From Kitasatospora sp. NA04385 (GTDB lineage: Bacteria; Actinomycetota; Actinomycetes; Streptomycetales; Streptomycetaceae), in NCBI RefSeq assembly GCF_013364235.1, contig NZ_CP054919.1:7013728-7077727 (forward strand): a DNA stretch of 64,000 nucleotides, in the 5' to 3' direction. The notes under the pieces are model-generated. The model searched no databases and was not told the DNA's origin. It was given only the letters and a program-made list of their open reading frames with translations. This document shows, piece by piece, positions 41,298-50,127 of this stretch (positions within the stretch are counted from its first letter, which is position 1; every line of letters starts with the position of its first letter). Both the position numbers and the translations under genes were made by a program.

Positions 41298-42728
41298 ATG
41301 ACCACCCAAGACCAGCAGTCCTCCGTAGTCGAACGAACCGGCCCGCCCGGTCCGGCCCGGACGGGCGCGCTCGCGCTGGCGGTCATCGTCACCTGCCAGC
41401 TGATGGTCGCCGTCGACGGCAACATCGTGAACATCGCGCTGCCCCGGATCCAGTCCGGCCTGGGCTTCTCCCCGAGCGGCCTGGCCTGGGTGTTCAGCGC
41501 CTACTCGCTGGCGTTCGGCGGCCTGCTGCTGCTCGGCGGCCGGACCGCCGACCTGCTCGGCCGCCGCCGGACGCTGTGCGGGGGGCTGCTGGCGGTGGTG
41601 GCCGCCTCGCTGCTCGGCGGACTGGCCCCGAACGCCGGAGCGCTGGTCGCCGCCCGCGCCCTGCAGGGCGCGGGCTTCGCGTTCGCCGCGCCCGCCGCGC
41701 TCTCGCTGATCGCCGTGACCTTCGCCGAGGGCCCCGGACGCAACCGCGCGCTGGGCGTGTTCTCCACCGTCGCCGGACTCGGCATCACCCTGGGCCTGGT
41801 CCTCGGCGGCCTGCTCACCACGCTCTCCTGGCGGCTGGTGTTCTTCGTCAACGTCCCGATCGGCCTCGCCGCCGTGCTGCTGGCCCGCCGCCACCTCCCG
41901 GAGACCGAACGCCACCCCGGCCGCCCCGACCTGCCGGGCGCGCTCACCTCCACCGCCGGCACCACCGCGCTCGTCTACGGCCTGGTCCACGCCTCCTCGG
42001 CCGGCTGGGGCTCGCCCGCCACCGCGGCCGCACTGCTGCTCGGCGCGCTCCTGCTGGCCGGCTTCGTCCTCGGCCAGGCCCGGGCCGCCCGCCCGCTGAT
42101 CCCGCTGTCGCTGCTCGCCCGCCGCAACCGCTCCGGCGCGTACGCGGTCTTCCTGCTGCTGTTCGCCGCGATGGGCGGCACCTACTTCCTGCTGTCGCTG
42201 TACGTCCAGGACGGGCTGGGCCTGCGCCCGCTGGCCGCCGGGCCGGCCTTCCTGCCGCTGGCACTCGCCCAGTTCGCCGCCGCCCGCACCGCGCCCCGGC
42301 TGATCCCGAAGTACGGGGCGAAGCCGCTGATCGTCACCGGCGCCGCGCTGCTGCTCGCCGACAGCGCGTGGCTGGCCGCGACCGGGCCCCGCACCGGCTA
42401 CTGGGACGGCCTGTTCGGCCCGCTGCTGCTGCTCGGCGCGGGCCTGGGCCTGGGCTTCGTGCCGCTCAACACCACCATCCTGACCGGACTCGCCCCCGCG
42501 GAGACCGGCGCCGCCTCCGGACTGCTCCAGGCCGTCCAGCAGGTCGGCCTCTCGCTGGGCGTGGCCGTCCTGGTCACCGTCTACGGCCGCGCCGTGCACG
42601 GCACCGCGCACCCCGCCCGGGCCGACCTCGCCCACGGCCTGGCCACCGCCGTGACCGCCGCCGCCGCGTTCAGCGCGCTGGCCGTCCTGCTCGGTCTGTT
42701 CGTCATCACCCGCCCCGGGAAGGACTGA
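41298..42728 (+). CDS. DHA2-type MFS drug exporter (14 TM)
   Basis: A 476-residue major-facilitator protein. It begins with LALAVIVTCQLMVAVDGNIVNIALPRI (TM1, motif D1-like), motif A GRTADLLGRRRTL, GAGFAFAAPAALSLI and motif C-like GLGITLGLVLGGLLTT. Fourteen hydrophobic segments can be counted. It should export small lipophilic compounds by proton antiport. The divergent two-headed TetR gene is its likely regulator. ATG 41298 has GGGAG upstream. Confidence 0.9.
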   Translation: MTTQDQQSSVVERTGPPGPARTGALALAVIVTCQLMVAVDGNIVNIALPRIQSGLGFSPSGLAWVFSAYSLAFGGLLLLGGRTADLLGRRRTLCGGLLAVVAASLLGGLAPNAGALVAARALQGAGFAFAAPAALSLIAVTFAEGPGRNRALGVFSTVAGLGITLGLVLGGLLTTLSWRLVFFVNVPIGLAAVLLARRHLPETERHPGRPDLPGALTSTAGTTALVYGLVHASSAGWGSPATAAALLLGALLLAGFVLGQARAARPLIPLSLLARRNRSGAYAVFLLLFAAMGGTYFLLSLYVQDGLGLRPLAAGPAFLPLALAQFAAARTAPRLIPKYGAKPLIVTGAALLLADSAWLAATGPRTGYWDGLFGPLLLLGAGLGLGFVPLNTTILTGLAPAETGAASGLLQAVQQVGLSLGVAVLVTVYGRAVHGTAHPARADLAHGLATAVTAAAAFSALAVLLGLFVITRPGKD

Positions 42729-42859
42729 CGCACCGCCCGCCCCGGGCCCGGTTCCGCACCGAACGGCTGTTCCCGGCGGAGGACTTGATCGTTCCCCGGT
42801 ATCGTCGCTGCTGCCGGCCGCAGCGGCCGGCCCCGGGGAACGGACACGGAGACCGCACC

Positions 42860-43546
42860 ATGAGCACGACGGACGCGACGGGCACGCCGGGCAGCGCACT
42901 CGACCGGCTGCTGGAACTCGCCCGGGGCCCGATGGGCCCGAACGTCGACCTCGACTTCGGCACCACCGAGGGCCCGTTCGCCGAACTCGCCGCGCTGCTC
43001 GGCCGGATGAACGGCTTCTTCGCCTTCAACGGCGGCATCCAGGTCTACCGGGTCGGCGAGCAGGGCCTCGGCCCCGAACTGCTGGAGTGGAACGGTGAGG
43101 AGTGCTGGAAGTCCACCTACCAGGGCCTCGCCGACGAGGTGTTCTGCTTCGGCCAGGACCTGTTCGGCGTCCAGTTCGGCATCCTGGACGGCACCCGGGT
43201 GGTCCGCTTCGACCCGGAGACCGCCGCCGCCACCGACCTCGGCGGCAGCCTGGAGGACTGGGCCGACTGGCTGCTCGCCGACCCCGACGTCAACGGCGCG
43301 CACTCCTTCGCCCACGCCTACATGCGGGCCAACGGCCCGCTCCCGGTCGACCAACGGCTGCTCCCGCGCCGGTTCTTCGTCCTCGGCGGCGCCCACACCC
43401 CCGACAACCTCGTCCCGGAGGACGCCGCCACCGCGATGCGCGTGCGCGGCCCGTTCGCCCACGCCACCCGCGACCTGCCCGACGGCACCCGGCTGAAGAT
43501 CGAGGTCCGGCCGTCGCCCACCGGCCCCACCACGCCCGGGGCCTGA
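42860..43546 (+). CDS. SMI1/KNR4 (SUKH)-like protein
   Basis: A 228-residue protein with the SUKH-type pattern: FAELAALLGRMNGFFAFNGGIQVY, then LLEWNGEECWKSTYQGLADEVFCFGQDLFGVQFGI, VVRFDPETAAATDLGGSLEDWADWLLADPD. SUKH proteins are often immunity proteins to contact-dependent toxins, but stand-alone copies are also frequent in streptomycetes. No toxin gene is adjacent. ATG 42860 starts the frame with GGAG upstream. GGxxxPDN in LGGAHTPDNLVPED is a further conserved element of this type. Confidence 0.75.
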   Translation: MSTTDATGTPGSALDRLLELARGPMGPNVDLDFGTTEGPFAELAALLGRMNGFFAFNGGIQVYRVGEQGLGPELLEWNGEECWKSTYQGLADEVFCFGQDLFGVQFGILDGTRVVRFDPETAAATDLGGSLEDWADWLLADPDVNGAHSFAHAYMRANGPLPVDQRLLPRRFFVLGGAHTPDNLVPEDAATAMRVRGPFAHATRDLPDGTRLKIEVRPSPTGPTTPGA

Positions 43547-43669
43547 CGCCCCGGCACCCGCGCCGCCGACCATCGTTACGGAGTCTTTACCCGCGGCCCG
43601 CGACCCCCCGGTCACCCGAGGCGTGTGTTCAGGACGTCGACGAAACACCTTTTCCATCCGGGGGACCAC

Positions 43670-44188
43670 ATGACCGAGGAGCTCGGCTTCGACGAGTTCG
43701 CGGCCAGCCGGGCACGCCGCCTGTTCCACTTGGCGTACCTGATGTGCGGGGACTGGCACCAAGCCCAGGACCTGGTGCAGACCGCGCTGTCCAAGCTCTA
43801 CCCGGTCTGGGGGCGATTGCGGCGCTCCGACGGCGAGGCGGGCGTCGACGCGTACGCCCGCAAGGTGCTGCTGCGCTGCTACCTCTCCCACCGGCGGCTG
43901 CGCCGCTCCAGCGAGCTCGCGGTCGACGAGTTCCCCGAGGAACCGGCGATCGGCGCCCACGAGGGCAGTGCGGCCGCCCTGCGGCTCACCCTGATCGCCG
44001 CGCTGCGCCAACTGCCGCCCCGCAACCGGGCAGCCGTGGTGCTCCGCTACCTGGAGGACTACAGCCTGGAGGAGACCGCGGAGGCGATGGGCGTCACCGT
44101 CAGCGCGGTCAAGAGCCTCAACTCCCGTTCCATGGCCCGCCTGCGCACCATCCTCGGCCCCGACCGGACCCTGCTGCTCCAGGACTGA
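43670..44188 (+). CDS. SigE-family ECF RNA polymerase sigma factor
   Basis: A 172-residue ECF sigma factor of the actinobacterial SigE/group 40-like type. Region 2 is FDEFAASRARRLFHLAYLMCGDWHQAQDLVQTALSKLYPVW. Region 4 is ALRQLPPRNRAAVVLRYLEDYSLEETAEAMGVTVSAVKSLNSRSMARLR. ATG 43670 follows GGGGGA. The downstream membrane protein gene (97 bp away) is the probable partner or anti-sigma-like factor. Confidence 0.9.
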   Translation: MTEELGFDEFAASRARRLFHLAYLMCGDWHQAQDLVQTALSKLYPVWGRLRRSDGEAGVDAYARKVLLRCYLSHRRLRRSSELAVDEFPEEPAIGAHEGSAAALRLTLIAALRQLPPRNRAAVVLRYLEDYSLEETAEAMGVTVSAVKSLNSRSMARLRTILGPDRTLLLQD

Positions 44189-44285
44189 CCCCGCCCGACC
44201 CCGCCCCGCCCACTCACCCGCCCCGCCCACTCACCCGACGCGCGCGCCACCACCCGCCACCTGCCAGCACGGAAGGCATCGGAAC

Positions 44286-45269
44286 TTGGACCCGGACCTC
44301 GACCTGGAGCTCTCCACCCTGATGGAGGCGAGCGTCAAGGACCTGTGCGTGCCCGTCGCGGTGATCATGGCCGAGAGCGGGCGGCGCGGCCGCCGCCGCC
44401 GGCTGTTCCGCCGACTGCGGATCGCCGGGACGACACTGGCCGTCCTCGCCGTCGCGCTCGCCGGGGCCAACATCGGCCTCCCGCTGATCGAGGCCGGCCG
44501 GCCCCCCGTCGGCGACATCGCCCCGGCCGGCCGCCCCGCCTCGCACCCCGCCGGCCCCCCGGCGCCCGCCGCCCCGGACACCCCGACCACCCCGCCCGAC
44601 CCGTCCGCCGGTGCGCCCGGCGACGGCGGCGGCGTCGGGAGGGCGCTGCCGCTGGAACACGTCCCCCCGATCGGCCGGCCCTCCCCCAGCGGGAAGCCCG
44701 CCGCCGAGGAGCTCCGGCGCTTCACCGTCGCCAACGTGGTGGACGACCTGGAGGCGATGCGGCCGGGCATGGCGCAGGCCCTCGGCAGCCAGAGCTGGGA
44801 CCCGACCGGCCGCCCGGCCGGCACCGAGGGGATGGTCTTCTACTACAAGGGCGAGGAAGGCCGGACCGGCGCCGTGGAACTGACGATGCGCAAGGCCGAC
44901 CGGCCCTTCCCGGCGATGAGCAACCTGCTCTCCAACCTACAGACCCAGTTCTGGTGCGGCCCCAGCAGCGGCACCGCCGGCGACCACCAGGAGAGCTGCC
45001 TCTACGGCTACCTGCCCGACGGCACCTGGGAGATGGTCGAACAGAACGACGCCATGGTCCCCGGCGCCTACAGCTACCACGTCGCCCTGTGGCGCCCCGA
45101 CGGCACGGTCCTCGACTTCACCGAGTACAGCGGCTGGGTCGACAACCGCGGTCTGATCGTCGGAGCCGACCAGAAGCTCCCGCCCATCGACCTCACCACC
45201 TGGCGCGCCATCGCCGAGAGCCCCAGCTGGGAGTACTACCGCCCGACCCCGGACCCCGCCTCCCCCTGA
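44286..45269 (+). CDS. membrane-anchored protein linked to the sigma factor
   Basis: A 327-residue protein read from TTG 44286 (GGAAGG about 9 nt upstream). It has a short cytoplasmic part with an Arg-rich patch (GRRGRRRRLFRRLR), one membrane segment (IAGTTLAVLAVALAGANIGL), a Pro/Ala-rich stalk and an extracytoplasmic domain of about 190 residues with two Cys (FWCGP, ESCLYG). This is the usual plan of genes beside SigE-family sigma factors in streptomycetes. The N-terminal portion lacks a recognisable zinc anti-sigma motif. The preceding gap contains two CCGCCCACTCACC repeats. Confidence 0.7.
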   Translation: MDPDLDLELSTLMEASVKDLCVPVAVIMAESGRRGRRRRLFRRLRIAGTTLAVLAVALAGANIGLPLIEAGRPPVGDIAPAGRPASHPAGPPAPAAPDTPTTPPDPSAGAPGDGGGVGRALPLEHVPPIGRPSPSGKPAAEELRRFTVANVVDDLEAMRPGMAQALGSQSWDPTGRPAGTEGMVFYYKGEEGRTGAVELTMRKADRPFPAMSNLLSNLQTQFWCGPSSGTAGDHQESCLYGYLPDGTWEMVEQNDAMVPGAYSYHVALWRPDGTVLDFTEYSGWVDNRGLIVGADQKLPPIDLTTWRAIAESPSWEYYRPTPDPASP

Positions 45270-45347
45270 CCGCCCGGCCCGGGGGCTGCGCGGCCGATCC
45301 GACCGGACCGCCGGTCAGCACCCGGCCGAACGCGTAGGGTTGGCCGG

Positions 45348-47582
45348 GTGACCGAGCAGACGCACAACGTGGTCGGCGGCCAGGCCCGGGTGGAGAGCCT
45401 GGTGCAGGCCCACCGCATCGACACCGTCCACGTCCACCAGGCGAGGGCCCTGGTCCACCACCCCTCCTTCGAACTCCCGCCGGAGAGCGCCCACTTCGTC
45501 GACCGGACGGACGAGCAGCTGCGGATCACCGCGGCCGCCACCGTCCCGGGCGGTGACGGCACCCGTCCCCGCATCCTCACCGTCAGCGGCCTCGGCGGCG
45601 TCGGCAAGACCGCCCTGTGCGTCCGGGCCGGCCACCGGCTCGCCGCGCACTACCCCGACGGCGCCTACTACCTCGACCTGGACGAGCACCGGCGCGACGG
45701 CCTGACCGACCTCGCCGCCGTCCTGATCGACCTGCTGCGCTCGCTCGGCGTCGAACAGGAGTGGCTGCGCCGCGACTTCCGCGGCCTGGTCCGCCAGTTC
45801 TGGGACCGCACCCGCGGCAAGCGCCTGCTCCTGGTGGTCGACAACGTCCGCAGCGCCGCCGAGGCCGAACCGCTGCTGCCCGCCTCCGCCGCAAGCCTGG
45901 TCCTGGTCACCAGCCACGGCCCGCTGTACGACCTCGACCCCGCCGCCGAGGAGGTCGCGCTCGCCCCGCTCAGCACCGAGCACACCGTCGAACTGCTGGG
46001 CCTGCTCCTCGACGGGCGCCACCCGGCGGACGCCGACCCCGCCGCCGTCCGGGCCCTCGCCGCCGCCTGCGCCGGACTGCCCAAGGCCGCCGAAGTGGCC
46101 GGCGGACTCGCCCGCAGGTACCCGCACCGCGGCCTGGCCGCACTCGCCGAACGGCTCACCGCCGACCTGCACGACAGGGGGAGCACGCCCGTGGAAGCCG
46201 TCTGGGACGCCGCCTACGCCGGACTCGTCCCCGAGGAGGAAGCGGACTCGGACGCCGCCCGGCTCCACCGCCTCCTGCCCGAGTGCCCGGGGCCGTTCGT
46301 GATCCTGCCGGTCGCCGCCGCCCTGCTCGGACGCGACCTGTTCGACGCCGAGGACGCCCTCTCCGCGCTCCGCGCGGCCGGGCTGCTCGACTACCGCTCC
46401 GGCGGTTACCGCCAGCACGCCCTGATCCGCGCCCACGCCCGCCGCACCGCCCGCGCCGCCGACCCCGCGGGCACCGAACGCGCCGCCGCCCGCGCCCGCC
46501 TGCTGCACTGGCTGCGCCGCCAGACCGCCCGCGCCGACCTGCTGATCGCCGGACCCCGCGCCACCGTCCAGGGCGAACTCCCCCCGCTGCCCGGCGTCCC
46601 CGACGCCGACCTCGGCCCCGCCAGGACCGACGCGCTGCGCTGGATGGAGGCCAACCGGCACGCCCTGTACGGCGCGGTCGGCCTCGCCCACGCCGACGGC
46701 CGCGACGAGGACGCCGTCGCGCTCGCCGAATCGCTGTGGACGCACTTCCTCGACCACCCCCGGCACGCCAAGAGCCCCGACGACCCCGGCATCTCCGGCC
46801 CCTCCGGCCCCTCCGGCCCCGAGGTCTCCGCCGACCCGGTCGAGGGCCACCGCTCCGACGCCGTCGACGCCTTCCGCACCGCCGTCGCCGCCGCCGACCG
46901 CACCGGCCACCTGCCCGCCCGGGTCCGTACCCGCAGCATGCTGGCCCGCCCGCTGTGGGAACAGGGCCGCTTCGAGGAGGCCGCTGCCGAACTCGACCTG
47001 GCCTGCGCGCTGGCCCGGTTGCTCGACGACTCCGCCGAACACCGCCGGATGGCCGGCTCCGCCGTCGACTTCCGCGGCCAACTCGCCCTGGCCCGCGGCG
47101 AATCCGCCCTCCGGCAGGGCGAACGGGACGCCGCGCAGGCTCACTTCGCCGCCGCCCGGGCCGACTTCACCACCGCCCGCGGCATCCAGCTCGGCATCGG
47201 CAACGCGTACGGCGCCGCCCTGCAGACCTACCAGCTCGCCAAGACCGCGGCCGCCGCCGGCGACCACCCCGCCGCGGCCGAGCTCTTCGCCGCCGCCCGG
47301 GCCGAGTTCACCGCGCTGCCCGGCCGGGCCCGGATGGTCGCCCGCACCGCCTTCGGCCTGGCCCGGGCCCTGCGCGAACTCGGCCGCCACCGGGAAGCCG
47401 AACCCCCGCTCGCCGAGGCCCTGGCCGCCGCCGTCGCCCGCGGCTCCAGCCACGACGAGGCCCGGATCAGCGCCGAGTACGCCGAACTCGCCGACCGCAC
47501 CGGCCGTCCCGAGGATGCCGCCCGCCACCGGGCCCGGGCCGCGCGCCTGCGCGCCGAACACGGCGGGGAGCCGGAGGGCTGA
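45348..47582 (+). CDS. STAND (NB-ARC) ATPase with TPR C-terminus
   Basis: A 744-residue signal-transduction ATPase from GTG 45348. The N-terminal segment (NVVGGQARVESLVQAHRIDTVHVH) is short and typical of streptomycete NB-ARC proteins. The P-loop GLGGVGKTA is at 81-89, Walker B-like LLLVVDN follows, then GLPKAAEVAGGLA, a winged-helix region and an Ala-rich TPR region to the end. These proteins switch between ADP and ATP states on binding a ligand, as AfsR does, but no SARP DNA-binding domain is present here. Effector and trigger are unknown. Confidence 0.87.
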   Translation: MTEQTHNVVGGQARVESLVQAHRIDTVHVHQARALVHHPSFELPPESAHFVDRTDEQLRITAAATVPGGDGTRPRILTVSGLGGVGKTALCVRAGHRLAAHYPDGAYYLDLDEHRRDGLTDLAAVLIDLLRSLGVEQEWLRRDFRGLVRQFWDRTRGKRLLLVVDNVRSAAEAEPLLPASAASLVLVTSHGPLYDLDPAAEEVALAPLSTEHTVELLGLLLDGRHPADADPAAVRALAAACAGLPKAAEVAGGLARRYPHRGLAALAERLTADLHDRGSTPVEAVWDAAYAGLVPEEEADSDAARLHRLLPECPGPFVILPVAAALLGRDLFDAEDALSALRAAGLLDYRSGGYRQHALIRAHARRTARAADPAGTERAAARARLLHWLRRQTARADLLIAGPRATVQGELPPLPGVPDADLGPARTDALRWMEANRHALYGAVGLAHADGRDEDAVALAESLWTHFLDHPRHAKSPDDPGISGPSGPSGPEVSADPVEGHRSDAVDAFRTAVAAADRTGHLPARVRTRSMLARPLWEQGRFEEAAAELDLACALARLLDDSAEHRRMAGSAVDFRGQLALARGESALRQGERDAAQAHFAAARADFTTARGIQLGIGNAYGAALQTYQLAKTAAAAGDHPAAAELFAAARAEFTALPGRARMVARTAFGLARALRELGRHREAEPPLAEALAAAVARGSSHDEARISAEYAELADRTGRPEDAARHRARAARLRAEHGGEPEG

Positions 47583-47595
47583 CCCCCCCGGGGAT

Positions 47596-49245
47596 TCAGA
47601 ACTCGGCGTCCAGCTCGGCCGGCCCGGCCGCCGCCAGCTCCAGGCGGGTCGTCACCGGGCCGACCGTGCAGTCCAGTCCGACCGGGAGCGCCCCGGCCGG
47701 GCGGGGGTGGGCGGCCAGCCAGGCGTACGCGGCGGAGGCGGCGGCCGCCGGGTCGATCCGGCGGATCCGGCCGTCCGCCCGGTGCGGCGGCACGTGCAGG
47801 GCGAACGGCCCGTGCCGGCGGTGCACCAGCAGGCAGAGCTCGGGGGAGAGCAGGGCGGCCGCCAACCGGCAGCCGGGCAGCTCGTCCAGGACGTGCGCGG
47901 CCCAGCCGGCCGCCGACCAGCGGCCGGTGCCGGGGCGGCGCCACAGCACCTCGGCGCTGCGCTGCTCGGTCAGGCCCGCCGCGCCGTGGTGCGCGGACCG
48001 GTGGTGGACCGGTAGCCCGGTGGCGACCGGGAAGCGCTCCAGCCGCACCCGCGCCCCGTCCACCTCGGCGCGCACCGACAGCGCCGCGACGGCCGGCCGG
48101 GACAGCACCGGGTCGGGCAGCAGGGCCGGGGTCAGCGGCGTCCGCGGCGGCGCCAGGCCGAGCAGCCGGTACAGCTCGGCGCGCAGCAGCCCCAGCGCCT
48201 CGCCGGGCCGGGCGAAGGCGTCGACGGCCAGGCGGGCCGGGTCGGGGACGGTGGCGGCGCGCAGCAGCCCGGGCAGGTCGGCGGCCCCGGTGAAGCGCGG
48301 CGCGGCGGCCAGCAGCCGGGCCATCGGCGTGCCGGGCAGCAGTTCGCTCCCGCCGTCGTACCCGTCCAGGACGACGGTGCGGCCGAGCGCCGCCGCGTAC
48401 AGCGCGGTCGAGCCGTGGTCGGTGAGCACCGCGTCCGCGGCGACCAGGACGGACGCCCACTCCTGGTGCGGGGAGGGCAGCAGCAGCCCGGCCCGCAGCG
48501 CCGGGCCGAGCTGCTCGGCGAGGTCGAAGGGGGTGCGGGCGCTGACCTCGTTGGGGTGCACCACCAGGGCGACCAGGTAGTCGTCCACCGGCAGGTGCAG
48601 GGCCAGTTCCAGCGGCAGGCCGTGCCGACGGGCCAGCAGGCCCTCCGGGCCCCAGGTGGTCAGCACCGCCAGCAGCGTCCGGTCACCGGCGCCCAGGCGG
48701 CGGCGGTAGGCGTCCCGGCGGCCGGTGGACTCCCGCATCCGGTCCAGCGTCGGATCGCCCACCACGACCGCGCGGGCGGCGGCCGGCGGGCAGAACTCGG
48801 TGAGCCGGGCGAGCTGCTCGTGGTGCCCGAGGCCGTGCAGGTCGGCCCACGGCTCGCCCGCGGCGAGCAGGTACGCCGGGTCCAGGCCGGACGGCAGGCC
48901 GGGCGAACCCTCGTCGCCCAGCGCCTTGTTGAAGCCCGCGCCGTGCGGCAGCAGCGCCCGGGCCCGGCCGGACAGGCTGGTCAGCGCGCCCTTGGGGCTG
49001 GTGGAGAGGATCAGGTCGAAGCGCCTGCCGCGGGCCTCGTCGAAGTCCACCACCCGGGCGCCCGCCCGGTCCAGCACGGCCAGCGCGTCCGCCCCGAACC
49101 GGGAGCCGGGCACCAGGGTGAACCAGCGCTCGATCCGCGGGTCGCCCTCGAACACCGGCAGCACGTCCAGCAACCGGTGCAGCGCCACCGCCGAGCGGAA
49201 CGCCAGCAGCACCGAGGGCTTCTGGTTCCGGCCGTGGTCGGGCAT
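47596..49245 (-). CDS. TagF/CDP-glycerol glycerophosphotransferase-like protein
   Basis: A 549-residue protein, convergent with the STAND gene. The first 340 residues have a GT-B look: VLLAFRSAVALHRLLDVLPVF, LLPHGAGFNKAL, VVGDPTLDRMRES, DYLVALVVHPNE and ADAVLTDHGSTALYAAALGRTVVL, matching the DHGS donor-site motif of CDP-glycerol transferases such as TagB/TagF. The C-terminal 200 residues are beta-rich and unrecognised. It may polymerise or transfer a polyol-phosphate, or be a family member of unknown role. ATG 49245 opens the frame. Confidence 0.65.
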   Translation of the reverse strand: MPDHGRNQKPSVLLAFRSAVALHRLLDVLPVFEGDPRIERWFTLVPGSRFGADALAVLDRAGARVVDFDEARGRRFDLILSTSPKGALTSLSGRARALLPHGAGFNKALGDEGSPGLPSGLDPAYLLAAGEPWADLHGLGHHEQLARLTEFCPPAAARAVVVGDPTLDRMRESTGRRDAYRRRLGAGDRTLLAVLTTWGPEGLLARRHGLPLELALHLPVDDYLVALVVHPNEVSARTPFDLAEQLGPALRAGLLLPSPHQEWASVLVAADAVLTDHGSTALYAAALGRTVVLDGYDGGSELLPGTPMARLLAAAPRFTGAADLPGLLRAATVPDPARLAVDAFARPGEALGLLRAELYRLLGLAPPRTPLTPALLPDPVLSRPAVAALSVRAEVDGARVRLERFPVATGLPVHHRSAHHGAAGLTEQRSAEVLWRRPGTGRWSAAGWAAHVLDELPGCRLAAALLSPELCLLVHRRHGPFALHVPPHRADGRIRRIDPAAAASAAYAWLAAHPRPAGALPVGLDCTVGPVTTRLELAAAGPAELDAEF

Positions 49246-49427
49246 GTGCCGATGCTATCGGCGCCCGCCCGGACCCGCCCGCCGACCCGGCCGGTGAACG
49301 CCCGTCAGGCCCGGCCCGCAGCCCCCCCCGCGGACCGGGCCTGAACGCCCGTCAGCCCGGGATCGGCCGGCCGGCACGAGGATCAGCACGCGGCCGGACG
49401 GGATGCGCACTCCGCACGACCCGCCGG

Positions 49428-49754
49428 TCACCTCTCGCTGGGCAGCGTCCACGCGGGATCGCCGGCGGGCGGCGGCGGGTTGACCGTCCACCCACCGGTG
49501 TCGGCGTCCAGGTCCCAGTAGGGAAACGTCGCACAAGGCTTCTCGGGGTTCCGGTAGTACATGCCGTAGGCCCAGTACTCGGGCTCCTCGTGGCACATCA
49601 GGTCGGGGTAGGGCTCGATCTTCCGTCCGCCCCAGGCGCGGTTGACCCGGGCGACGGCTTCGGCGCGGGAGACCCCGAAGCCCTGGATCACGTCGGCGAC
49701 GGCGGAGAAGAACTCCAGCATCTCCCGGTCCGCGTCGATGCGGAACTCGCCCAT
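49428..49754 (-). CDS. small hypothetical protein
   Basis: A 108-residue acidic, aromatic-rich protein beginning MGEFRIDADREMLEFFSAV with an ISRAEAVARVN-like helix (GVSRAEAVARVNRAW) and a Tyr/Trp-rich middle (EPEYWAYGMYY). Proteins of this sort in streptomycetes are lone orphans sometimes placed with toxin-immunity genes. I see no conserved catalytic motif. ATG 49754 has GGAAGGGA upstream. Confidence 0.7.
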   Translation of the reverse strand: MGEFRIDADREMLEFFSAVADVIQGFGVSRAEAVARVNRAWGGRKIEPYPDLMCHEEPEYWAYGMYYRNPEKPCATFPYWDLDADTGGWTVNPPPPAGDPAWTLPSER

Positions 49755-50127
49755 CGCCGACGGTCCCTTCCGACGTATCCGTTGCTCAGCAGGTCAACAC
49801 CCTGTTGCCGGAGAAGGCTATCGGGTGGCATGCCTCCGCCATCGTTCGAGGTTGAGCAGCACCGGGCCCTCGACGTTGTCGAACCGCCGCTTCGGACAGT
49901 CCGAAGGCGAACGGTACCGCTGCCTGAGCGGCAATCACTTCCGCAGCCGGGATGCAGAGTTGGTGGATGGCCGACGTCGCCATCGCCGTCTCCGGCACCA
50001 CCGCCACCCGCACCCGCAGGTGACCGCTCCCGGCCGAGGCCCCCGCCCGCACCGTCGGCGGGCGGGGCTGCGCTGCGCCGCCCCGCTGCGACGCCTGCGA
50101 ACCCCCGCCCCCGGCGCCGCAGACCCG
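49755..50127. other. gene-free stretch
   Basis: This 370-base region has slightly lower GC than its surroundings and only short open frames without coding bias on either strand. I see no RNA gene or repeat in it. It probably contains the promoter of the small hypothetical gene at 49428-49754 and the end of the convergently oriented region. Confidence 0.5.

Noticed and set aside
47596..48460. Antisense frame continuing beyond the STAND gene on the minus strand
   Set aside because: The minus-strand reading is coding only for the TagF-like gene; the alternative frames are Arg-rich shadows.
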